Assembly (NCBI GenBank): GCA_031271375.1 | Contig: JAISVU010000105.1 | Coordinates: 1 to 7,705, forward strand | Direction: 5' to 3' | Origin: Clostridiales bacterium | GTDB lineage: Bacteria; Bacillota; Clostridia; Lachnospirales; WRAX01 | DNA length: 7,705 nt | Shown here: positions 1 through 5,438 of the stretch, one piece after another | Layout of the letters: every line of letters begins with the position of its first letter | Numbering within the stretch: the first letter of the stretch is position 1 | Position numbers and translations under genes: made by a program | Notes under the pieces: generated by a model | Seen by the model: the letters and a program-made list of their open reading frames with translations, nothing else | The model's database searches: none | What the model was told of the DNA's origin: nothing

Positions 1-339
1 CGCCCGTTCTATCGCGTTGCCAATGGCCCCTGCGGAGATTATCGCGACCGCGATCCTGGACAGGGCCATAACATGCGGCTTCTGCTTCATCCTGGGCAAT
101 CTTATATAAAAGACGACCAGTACCGCCATCGTAACGGCGGTTATAATCAGAAAGGCCCAGCGCCACCCCTGAAGAATCCCGAAGGCCGCGCCTCTGTTGA
201 GGGTATAGCTGAGTTCCAGAAAACCGGGTATGAAATCCATTCTCCCTACCGGTTTAAGATGAATGTTCGCGATATGCTTTGTAAACTGATCGGCCCCGAT
301 CAGCACAAGGCATGTCAAGACATAGATAATATGCTGCAT
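1..339 (-). CDS. lspA: Lipoprotein signal peptidase (signal peptidase II), 5' part, cut by window edge
   Basis: A membrane aspartic protease that removes the signal peptide from diacylglyceryl-modified prolipoproteins. The visible 113 codons begin at the ATG at 339-337, behind GGAGG at 350-346. Residues 4-16 are a first hydrophobic segment, followed by the box A motif D17-Q18-F-T-K21. Box B is N48-R-G-A-A-F53. Further hydrophobic segments lie at about 61-79 and 91-108. Box C is G104-A-I-G-N108-A-I-E111-R112. In the family this box reads GNxxDR, with the Asp one of the two catalytic aspartates; here the codon is GAA (Glu). The second catalytic Asp (the VVDF box) and the rest of the usual 150-165 residues lie outside the window. 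The gene is divergent from queG. The family assignment is firm because boxes A, B and C appear in order with correct spacing; whether the enzyme is active is open. Confidence 0.93.
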   Translation of the reverse strand, partial: MQHIIYVLTCLVLIGADQFTKHIANIHLKPVGRMDFIPGFLELSYTLNRGAAFGILQGWRWAFLIITAVTMAVLVVFYIRLPRMKQKPHVMALSRIAVAIISAGAIGNAIERA

Positions 340-360
340 AACTAACCTCCTCATAAAGCT

Positions 361-389
361 ATACTATCACATTCACTAGAAAAAAACAA
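361..389 (-). promoter_or_regulatory. Putative sigma-A-type promoter of lspA
   Basis: Read on the minus strand, TTGTTT (389-384) is followed after 17 bases by TAGTAT (366-361). Each hexamer only partly matches the consensus. Transcription would start near 354, leaving a leader of about 15 bases that holds little beyond the GGAGG ribosome binding site. Position and spacing fit, but the hexamers are weak, so this is tentative. Confidence 0.35.
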
Positions 390-416
390 CAGGGGCTTTA
401 TTCGCTTGTCCCTATT

Positions 417-425
417 TGGTATACT
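417..425 (+). promoter_or_regulatory. Putative extended -10 promoter of the queG-recU-lipoprotein run
   Basis: TGGTATACT has the extended -10 form TGnTATAAT with one mismatch. No good -35 lies 16-18 bases upstream (TTTATT at 397-402 is the nearest), which is tolerable for an extended -10 promoter. Transcription would start near 432, so the mRNA would begin almost at the AAGGAG of queG, with a leader of about 12 bases. This would exclude the ATG at 427 from the transcript. Confidence 0.4.
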
Positions 426-431
426 TATGCA

Positions 432-446
432 AAGGAGAGATTCATC
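432..446 (+). promoter_or_regulatory. Shine-Dalgarno AAGGAG and proposed ATC start of queG
   Basis: AAGGAG at 432-437 is six bases from an ATC at 444-446 (nine from a second ATC at 447). The frame has no ATG, GTG or TTG before the TTG at 480. That TTG has its own weak purine stretch (AAAGGA, 467-472), so it cannot be excluded. Starting at 480 would remove twelve residues, including A-E-L-V-K-D-Y, that match the N-terminal helix seen in QueG proteins. Confidence 0.5.
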
Positions 447-1385
447 ATCAACGCGGCGGAGCTTGTAAAGGATTATATCTTGGGCAAGGGCATAGCGGGG
501 GTATGCGGGGCGGAGCCTTTGGAGCCGTGGCCCGGGATAGGCCTCGGTACAGGAGGCGCCCCCTTTATCCGCTATAAGCCCGAGCAGCGTTTGTATCCGG
601 GAAACCTGTTGCCGGGGGCTGCGAGTATAATCGTTCTGGGCATTGGCTGCGGCAGGGAGCTGTCGTATGAAGCGGACGAACATCCCAGGGGGCGCTTCTC
701 GGTCGGGGCTGTGGGCCTGGACTACCACATCGCGCTGCGCGCCTTGCTGGACGGCCTGGAGGATACGCTGCGAAAGGGCGGTTATATCTTCGAGTGCCAT
801 AAGTCCGTTGACACGGGGCCGCTGCCGGAGAAGGCGCTGGCCGTGAAGGCCGGGCTGGGCTGGCTGGGCCGTAACGGTTTGCTGATAAACGACGAGCTGG
901 GGTCGTTCCTCAACATTGGGTATATGGTTACGGATATTGAACTAACGGAGCTCGAAAGCCTGATTCCCCTGGAAATATTCACAGAAAAGGGACGGTTCTG
1001 CGGGGAATGCAACCGCTGTATCAAGGCCTGTCCCGGTGCCGCCTTAATTAAAACCGATGAAGGGACCGTCTTCGACTACCGCAAATGCGTATCATACCTC
1101 ACACAGAAGAAAGGGGAGCTTGCAGGCGACGAACGCCGCAGTATTGGCCTTCGCCTTTACGGGTGCGACGCCTGCCAGGACGCCTGCGATTATAACAGGA
1201 ACGCCTATATAGGCAAGATAACCGACATTGATTATATAGCTCCGAGGCTGGACGAAATATTGAACCTTACCAAAGCCGAGTATGAGCGGCGTTACAAGGC
1301 AACCGCCGTCTACTGGCGCGGGCTGGGGGTTCTTAAACGCAACGCCGCCGCCGCGCTGGAGAATTGGAAGTCTTACAATCATTAG
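444..1385 (+). CDS. queG: Epoxyqueuosine reductase QueG
   Basis: Catalyses the last step of queuosine synthesis, reducing epoxyqueuosine to queuosine in the wobble position of GUN-anticodon tRNAs, using cobalamin and two [4Fe-4S] clusters in the cytoplasm. With the ATC start it has 313 residues; from TTG at 480, 301. The N-terminal domain contains the L-D93-Y-H motif, whose Asp corresponds to the proposed proton donor, and V-D-T-G-P with A-G-L-G-W-L-G-R-N at about 122-144. The first cluster motif is C186-x2-C189-x2-C192-x3-C196-P. C215 and C241-x2-C244-x3-C248 supply the second; the final Cys is followed by Asp where Pro is common. The conserved Y-W-R-G and K-R-N-A-A-A-A-L close the protein, so it lacks the HEAT-like C-terminal extension of the roughly 380-residue Bacillus and E. 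coli enzymes. It is first in a run with recU, 42 bases downstream. Family assignment is secure; the start is not. Confidence 0.93.
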   Translation: MINAAELVKDYILGKGIAGVCGAEPLEPWPGIGLGTGGAPFIRYKPEQRLYPGNLLPGAASIIVLGIGCGRELSYEADEHPRGRFSVGAVGLDYHIALRALLDGLEDTLRKGGYIFECHKSVDTGPLPEKALAVKAGLGWLGRNGLLINDELGSFLNIGYMVTDIELTELESLIPLEIFTEKGRFCGECNRCIKACPGAALIKTDEGTVFDYRKCVSYLTQKKGELAGDERRSIGLRLYGCDACQDACDYNRNAYIGKITDIDYIAPRLDEILNLTKAEYERRYKATAVYWRGLGVLKRNAAAALENWKSYNH

Positions 1386-1427
1386 TATCTCTGCATAAAT
1401 ATGCCATAAATGGGGGAATATAGAGAT

Positions 1428-1961
1428 ATGCCGTGGAACTCCGGAGGACTGAGGGGCAGCACGCTGGAGGAGCTGGTGAACCTTACGAACGAAGCCTACC
1501 GCTCCAGGGGCCTTGCCGTGGTGCAGAAGATACCTACGCCGATTACGCCCGTTAAATTCGACGGCGCGGCGCGCACGATTCAGCTGGCCTATTTTGACCA
1601 GAAAAGCACGGTTGACTACATCGGCGCGGCCCAGGGGATACCCATCTGCTTCGACGCGAAGGAAACCGGCAGAGAGAGCCTGCCGATCCAGAACATCCAT
1701 GAACATCAGATGCAATTTATGAAAGAGTTTGAACGCCAAAAAGGTATAGCGTTCCTGCTGGTGCATTTTTCAAAGGCGGATAAATACTACTTCCTGCCCT
1801 TTATGTCCCTTGAGAGTTTTTGGGACGCGGCGCGGAAGGGCAGCCGCAAGTCCATACCGAGGGACGCCTTCGACGAACGGCTGATTATCCCCAACCGGGA
1901 CGGCGTGTATATCCACTATCTTGAGGCAATCAACAGTTATTTAGACATAAAGGACAGGTGA
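1428..1961 (+). CDS. recU: Holliday junction resolvase RecU
   Basis: A dimeric, metal-dependent endonuclease that resolves four-way junctions during recombination and repair; the Firmicutes counterpart of RuvC. The 177-residue product is a little shorter than the Bacillus protein. The N-terminus holds W3-N-S-G-G-L-R-G and L13-E-E. The nuclease core contains S60-T-V-D63-Y and F75-D76-A-K78-E-T, the Asp and Asp/Glu-x-Lys positions of the active site. The L-P-I-Q-N-I-H-x-H-Q segment (85-94) is also typical. I chose ATG 1428 because GGGGGA (1412-1417) lies ten bases upstream and homologues begin close to this W-N-S-G-G motif; the in-frame ATG at 1410 would add six residues but has no ribosome binding site. 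The stop codon TGA at 1959-1961 lies inside the Shine-Dalgarno of the next gene, so the two are likely translationally coupled. Confidence 0.94.
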   Translation: MPWNSGGLRGSTLEELVNLTNEAYRSRGLAVVQKIPTPITPVKFDGAARTIQLAYFDQKSTVDYIGAAQGIPICFDAKETGRESLPIQNIHEHQMQFMKEFERQKGIAFLLVHFSKADKYYFLPFMSLESFWDAARKGSRKSIPRDAFDERLIIPNRDGVYIHYLEAINSYLDIKDR

Positions 1962-1970
1962 GCGGGCATC
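1956..1970 (+). promoter_or_regulatory. Shine-Dalgarno AGGTGA and proposed ATC start of the lipoprotein gene
   Basis: AGGTGA at 1956-1961 overlaps the recU stop and is six bases before ATC at 1968-1970. The reading frame is closed upstream by TGA at 1959, so the start must lie at or after 1962. No ATG, GTG or TTG occurs in frame until TTG at 2157, 63 codons later, which would discard the whole lipoprotein signal peptide. ATC followed by two lysine codons stands exactly where a Met-Lys-Lys start is expected. Confidence 0.7.
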
Positions 1971-3272
1971 AAAAAGGCAATCGGGTTTATCTTCATTATT
2001 CTCACACTTCCTCTAACGGCGGTCCTGTCCGGCTGTACCATTCTGGATGAAATTAAGGCCGCCGGCGAGGCCGGAAAGGCGGAGAACGCGGCATACCGCG
2101 CGGCGGCGGCGGAAGAAGCCACGGAGGCCGTAAGTCCGGGTTTTCATTATACCCTTTTGATTGAACGAACCGACCTGCGCATGTCCATGTACGAGCCGGA
2201 AACGGGATGTTATATCGGGGCGGGGCTGTGGGACGACGTGCGTGTGAATGGCGATATGGCGGGGTTCGACGACGCCGCGGGAAAGACCCACGGGATATCG
2301 GCGTGCCGAATGGACATGGGCGGCGAGTTCCCCGCGAGCCGGATTTTGCAGGCGATAGCCGCTAAAAAGCTGGTTTTGCTTACTGTGGATCCTCCGCCAG
2401 GGGCCAACCCGTATGACGAGGCGATGCTGACGCAAACGGTAAAGGACATCGGCAGATACAATATCCCCGTGTTTGTGGACTTTTTCCCTTACTCAAAGAA
2501 CATGGGCTACGGAGCGGAGTCTTACCGGCGTTTTTACCGCAAGGCCTGGCTGGCCCTGCGCGAGTACGCGCCGAGCGCCGCAATGGTCTGGACATCCAAT
2601 GTATGGGACGCCGCCGACGCGGCCGATTATTATCCCGGCGACAGCTATACCGACTGGGTGGGCCTCCATATAACCGCCGATATCTCTAAAACCGGCGAAT
2701 ACAACGATTTTATGACCGCGTTCGAGGAATTTTACGCCCTTTTTCAGGATAAAAAGCCCATTATGCTAGCGAGCCTTTCCCTTAGCCATTTCTCAACGAT
2801 AGACAATACCTACCGCACAGGCCTCTGCGGCGATACCCTCTCCGCGTTTTACGAACGCGTCGCCTATCACTTGCCCAGGGTCAAGGCTATTGTTTATCAG
2901 AGCTATGACAATGTGCTGGAACCCGGGCGAGGCAGCAAAGCCCGCAATAATTATCTTATAACCGGCGACGACGCGCTTATTCGGGCTTATCGCGAAGCCG
3001 TAGCCGATAAACGTTTTTTATCCGGCGTATCCGAAACGGACGGAGACGGTTTTTCGGTCAAGTCCCCTGAAAACGCAGCGATTCAGGATGGAATCCTCTA
3101 TATCACCGCAGACAGCGCGGAGACCCGGCTAAATAATAAAAGAATCCCCGGCCAGGCCAGGGATGTGCTTGGGCAAAAATGCTATCCCGCAGAGGCCATA
3201 TCCGCGGGCGGGGCGGATAACGGCAGCTTCGATGTGGATAATGAGAATATGGTGGTGAGGTGGCGGCAGTGA
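1968..3272 (+). CDS. Lipoprotein with GH26-like (beta-mannanase-fold) domain, catalytic residues apparently lost
   Basis: Predicted membrane-anchored surface lipoprotein of 434 residues. Residues 1-23 form a type II signal peptide: K2-K3, a hydrophobic core at 4-19, then the lipobox L20-S21-G22-C23. Residues 24-55 are an Ala/Glu-rich linker. From about 56 to 305 the sequence resembles glycoside hydrolase family 26: P78-E-T-G-C-Y-I-G-A near the start, F-D-D-A-A-G-K-T-H at about 100-108, P167-V-F-V, M-V-W-T-S-N at 206-211 and Y221-Y-P-G-D-S-Y-T-D-W-V-G-L. The acid/base Glu position (family pattern R-F-x-x-E-M-N) reads D171-F-F-P-Y175-S-K, and the nucleophile region after K263-P-I-M-L-A has S269 where Glu is expected. 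So it is more likely a glycan-binding or structural protein than an enzyme. The last 85 or so residues may be a copper-amine-oxidase-N-like domain; this is weak. It follows recU by six bases and ends one base from the flgL stop. Confidence 0.72.
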   Translation: MKKAIGFIFIILTLPLTAVLSGCTILDEIKAAGEAGKAENAAYRAAAAEEATEAVSPGFHYTLLIERTDLRMSMYEPETGCYIGAGLWDDVRVNGDMAGFDDAAGKTHGISACRMDMGGEFPASRILQAIAAKKLVLLTVDPPPGANPYDEAMLTQTVKDIGRYNIPVFVDFFPYSKNMGYGAESYRRFYRKAWLALREYAPSAAMVWTSNVWDAADAADYYPGDSYTDWVGLHITADISKTGEYNDFMTAFEEFYALFQDKKPIMLASLSLSHFSTIDNTYRTGLCGDTLSAFYERVAYHLPRVKAIVYQSYDNVLEPGRGSKARNNYLITGDDALIRAYREAVADKRFLSGVSETDGDGFSVKSPENAAIQDGILYITADSAETRLNNKRIPGQARDVLGQKCYPAEAISAGGADNGSFDVDNENMVVRWRQ

Positions 3273-3273
3273 T

Positions 3274-4713
3274 TTACCTCACATAATCCGCCAGCGACAT
3301 CTGCGATATCCGGCTTCCGGCCATCATCGAGGCGCTGTAAACGGCTTCCATCGCGGAGAGGTTCATTATAACCTCCATGTAGTCCACATTCTCGTTCTCC
3401 GACATCAGCTCGGTGTAGCTCACGCGGTTTTCTTCCAGGCGGCTGCTGGTCAGCTCGATACGGTTAATACGGCTGCCCAGCGTCGTAAACTCCTTTAAAG
3501 CCGCGGCGGAATGAACCTCATAGCGCCCCAGCATCGCGCTGAACGAGTCTTGCAGGTAGTCGGTGAATTTTTTGGTCTCCAGCACGATCTGGTCGTCCAC
3601 CATTTGCTTGAGGACATCTTCGTCTAAACCAAGTCCCGCATACGCGGCTCTAAGCTCCGCGTCGGTGGATATACGCACCTGGCTCACCAAATCGCAGAAG
3701 TTCATCAGTTCCGCATAAAGGCTGGGCGTATAAACGTCCTTCGCGAGATTATTAACCTGTATGCGCGTGTTTATGCCGAACTCGAACTGCATATGCTGGT
3801 CTTCCATGTTAAAGTTTTTAGAAGTGCCGTCCGCCACATTCGTCTGTGTGCACTCAAAATAAACTATCGGGTTCGGCTCGCCTTCGTACAGGCCGTTAAT
3901 CGTATAGACAACGTTGTAGTCCTCTTCCGGGTTTGCCCGCATTTCCGCCGCCGTCGCGTCGCTTAATATAAGCTCGCCTGTTTCCGCTATAAACTTAGCG
4001 CCTGCAGCGGGAGCGACGTATCTGTCGGGATCATCGCCGGCCACCACTACAACGCCGCCGGGGATATTGCCCAAATTCATTGTGACGGTACGGGCAGGAT
4101 TCCCCATCGCCGCTTCTTCGTTATGATAGGGCAAGTCTATTTTATTGATTTCATGGATAGTAATTACGGCGGGCGGAGGCGGCGTTTCGTCCCTCACATA
4201 CGCCTTAGTCTCCTGTATGTCATTTAAGTTTAATTCTTGTGTTATAGTATATACATTGTTAAACTCCGTCTTCGTCATCGTGGGGGGCTGATCCGTCCGG
4301 TAGCCGGAAAGGACATATCTCCCTGCGTAGGCCACGTTCATCTCTCCGCCTATCTGCTGGGCGAAGGTACGGATTTCCTCAACGATCTTATCCCTGTCCT
4401 CAGGCGTAAGCGTGTCCGTAGCGCCCTGTACAAAACGGGAGCGCATCTTTTCAAGTATTTCCAATGTGTTGTCAAAGCCTTCCTCGGTAATGCTCATCCA
4501 CGACTGCGCCTGTGCGGCATTTCTCGCGTACTGCTCGGTGTCCGATATGTTCGTGCGGAATTTTAAGGCGCGGCTTGCGATTATCGGGTTGTCCGACGGA
4601 TTTTGGATTTTCTTTCCCGTGCTAATCTGAGAGTAATAACCGTCCACCCTGCGGGCGTTCCGGTTTATGTTCATCAGCATCCGGTTCATGCTCATTTGGT
4701 TCGTTATACGCAT
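3274..4713 (-). CDS. flgL: Flagellar hook-associated protein 3 (hook-filament junction protein FlgL)
   Basis: Structural protein exported by the flagellar type III apparatus; it forms the second junction ring between hook and filament. It has 479 residues, longer than the common 300 or so. The N-terminal flagellin-like half is clear: M-R-I-T-N-Q-M at the start, I-S-T-G-K-K-I-Q-N-P-S-D-N-P at 30-43, and G-R-Y-V-L-S-G-Y-R-T-D-Q-P-P at about 131-144. The conserved C-terminal helix ends N-L-S-A-M-E-A-V-Y-S-A-S and closes with A-D-Y-V-R. Between about 145 and 330 lies an inserted variable domain, probably surface exposed, accounting for the extra length. It contains C288, and C340 follows it; cysteine is uncommon in flagellar axial proteins. 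The gene stands alone: no flgK precedes it and no fliW or csrA follows, since the downstream gene is convergent. Expression should depend on the sigma-28 promoter at 4804-4778. Confidence 0.95.
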   Translation of the reverse strand: MRITNQMSMNRMLMNINRNARRVDGYYSQISTGKKIQNPSDNPIIASRALKFRTNISDTEQYARNAAQAQSWMSITEEGFDNTLEILEKMRSRFVQGATDTLTPEDRDKIVEEIRTFAQQIGGEMNVAYAGRYVLSGYRTDQPPTMTKTEFNNVYTITQELNLNDIQETKAYVRDETPPPPAVITIHEINKIDLPYHNEEAAMGNPARTVTMNLGNIPGGVVVVAGDDPDRYVAPAAGAKFIAETGELILSDATAAEMRANPEEDYNVVYTINGLYEGEPNPIVYFECTQTNVADGTSKNFNMEDQHMQFEFGINTRIQVNNLAKDVYTPSLYAELMNFCDLVSQVRISTDAELRAAYAGLGLDEDVLKQMVDDQIVLETKKFTDYLQDSFSAMLGRYEVHSAAALKEFTTLGSRINRIELTSSRLEENRVSYTELMSENENVDYMEVIMNLSAMEAVYSASMMAGSRISQMSLADYVR

Positions 4714-4725
4714 GGCTTTTATATG

Positions 4726-4731
4726 CCTCCT
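4726..4731 (-). promoter_or_regulatory. Ribosome binding site of flgL with long spacing
   Basis: AGGAGG on the minus strand is a perfect Shine-Dalgarno, but it lies twelve bases from the ATG at 4713-4711, longer than the 5-9 usual elsewhere in this window. The start itself is not in doubt because M-R-I-T-N-Q is the invariant FlgL N-terminus. Confidence 0.75.
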
Positions 4732-4777
4732 GATAATTAGGTCCTTCTACGTTTATTTTAGCTCCCTCTGTTAAATA

Positions 4778-4804
4778 TTATCGGCCCCCCAATCAAAACT
4801 TTTA
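4778..4804 (-). promoter_or_regulatory. Sigma-28 (FliA/SigD) flagellar promoter of flgL
   Basis: Read on the minus strand, TAAA (4804-4801) is followed after exactly 15 bases by GCCGATAA (4785-4778). This matches the enteric consensus TAAA-N15-GCCGATAA fully, and also fits the Bacillus SigD form TAAA-N14-16-CCGATAT. The bases after TAAA (AGTTTT) resemble the extended -35 GTTT. Transcription should begin near 4770, giving a leader of about 57 bases before the flgL ATG. The spacer ends in a run of Gs. The late flagellar class of the gene it serves supports the call. Confidence 0.9.
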
Positions 4805-4817
4805 GTAAAAATTTTGA
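4793..4817. repeat. 25-bp near-palindrome over the flgL -35 element
   Basis: The arms TCAAAACTTTTA (4793-4804) and TAAAAATTTTGA (4806-4817) flank a single central G (4805); 11 of 12 arm positions are complementary. The left arm contains the -35 TAAA of the flgL sigma-28 promoter (4804-4801 on the minus strand). It lies upstream of both divergent start sites, so an RNA hairpin is unlikely; a dimeric regulator's operator is a possible reading. AT-rich composition raises the chance of coincidence. Confidence 0.55.
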
Positions 4818-4858
4818 ATTTCGACCTTTATAACGTCTCATATAGCATTATTATCTTG

Positions 4859-4887
4859 TTGTAATGTCCCGTGTTTTTATGTATAAT
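4859..4887 (+). promoter_or_regulatory. Sigma-A promoter of the hydrogenase operon
   Basis: TTGTAA (4859-4864) is followed after 17 bases by a perfect TATAAT (4882-4887). Four of six -35 bases match the consensus. Transcription would start near 4894, with a leader of about 40 bases before the ATG at 4934. I found no clear Rex-type palindrome in or near it. Confidence 0.75.
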
Positions 4888-4933
4888 GTATCTGGCGTTA
4901 TTGATAATGAAAAAATTAACAGGAGGCAGAGCA

Positions 4934-5419
4934 ATGGCAGAAACCGTTCAGGATAACCTGACATCGGAAGTACGGTCCCAGCTAAAGCAGATCGTTGATA
5001 AACACAGCGGTCAAAAAGAATCCATCATTATGATCCTAAACGAAACCCAGGAAAAGCTGGGCTACGTTCCTTACGAAGCGCAGCGGTACATAGCCCTTGA
5101 AACAGGCATACCGCTTGCGGAGATTTACGGCATAGTGACGTTTTACTCGCGTTTTTCATTAAAGCCGGTGGGCAAGTATAAAATAAGCTCATGCCTGGGT
5201 ACCGCGTGTTATGTTAAAAACGCTCAAGCCGTGCTGGAGCGCATTGAGGAAAAAGTCGGCATTAAGGCCGGGGAAACCTCGGCCGACGGGAAATATTCCT
5301 TCGTCGCAACGCGCTGCATCGGCGCCTGCGGCCTTGCCCCTGTCATCACGATTAACGAAGATGTTTACGGGCGCTTAACCCCAGACGATATCGACGGGAT
5401 TATCGAAAAATATAAATAA
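4934..5419 (+). CDS. hndA: NuoE-like [2Fe-2S] subunit of NAD(P)-linked hydrogenase (HndA/HydC)
   Basis: A small electron-transfer subunit that works with the NuoF-like flavoprotein of soluble NAD(P)H-linked [FeFe] hydrogenases; homologous to complex I NuoE. The product has 161 residues, the usual size. An N-terminal helical part (about 10-75) contains L-G-Y-V-P-Y-E-A and the typical E-I-Y-G-I-V-T-F-Y-S-R-F. The thioredoxin-like C-terminal part carries the cluster ligands C87-L-G-T-A-C92 and C128-I-G-A-C132-G-L-A-P. The ATG at 4934 is preceded by a perfect AGGAGG (4921-4926) at seven bases, so the longer open frame reaching back to 4871 is not used. It heads the operon; the next gene starts 19 bases after its stop. 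Complex I nuoE is a formal alternative, but the small HndB gene next door and the NuoF with an N-terminal [2Fe-2S] domain point to the hydrogenase. Confidence 0.93.
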   Translation: MAETVQDNLTSEVRSQLKQIVDKHSGQKESIIMILNETQEKLGYVPYEAQRYIALETGIPLAEIYGIVTFYSRFSLKPVGKYKISSCLGTACYVKNAQAVLERIEEKVGIKAGETSADGKYSFVATRCIGACGLAPVITINEDVYGRLTPDDIDGIIEKYK

Positions 5420-5438
5420 TAAAAAACGAGGTGTCAAG

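Noticed and set aside
73..345. 90-codon plus-strand open frame.
   Set aside because: It is the antisense shadow of lspA, whose minus-strand frame holds all the family motifs.
427..468. Thirteen-codon open frame beginning at ATG 427 across the queG Shine-Dalgarno (M-Q-R-R-D-S-S-S-T-R-R-S-L), as a leader peptide.
   Set aside because: It has no ribosome binding site of its own, and the likely promoter (-10 at 420-425) would start transcription downstream of this ATG.
351..800. 149-codon minus-strand frame opposite queG.
   Set aside because: No recognisable motifs or start signals; queG on the other strand is unambiguous.
1386..1428. Inverted repeat TATCTCT / AGAGATA flanking the recU ribosome binding region.
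   Set aside because: A seven-base stem with a 29-base loop is too weak to claim as a regulatory hairpin or terminator.
1092..1766. Long minus-strand frame (224 codons) spanning the queG-recU junction.
   Set aside because: It opposes two well-supported genes, and its product resembles no family I know.
4901..4921. TTGATAA ... TTAACA as a Rex redox-repressor box before hndA.
   Set aside because: The half-sites are imperfect and spaced by eight bases where Rex sites need four, and they lie downstream of the promoter next to the Shine-Dalgarno.
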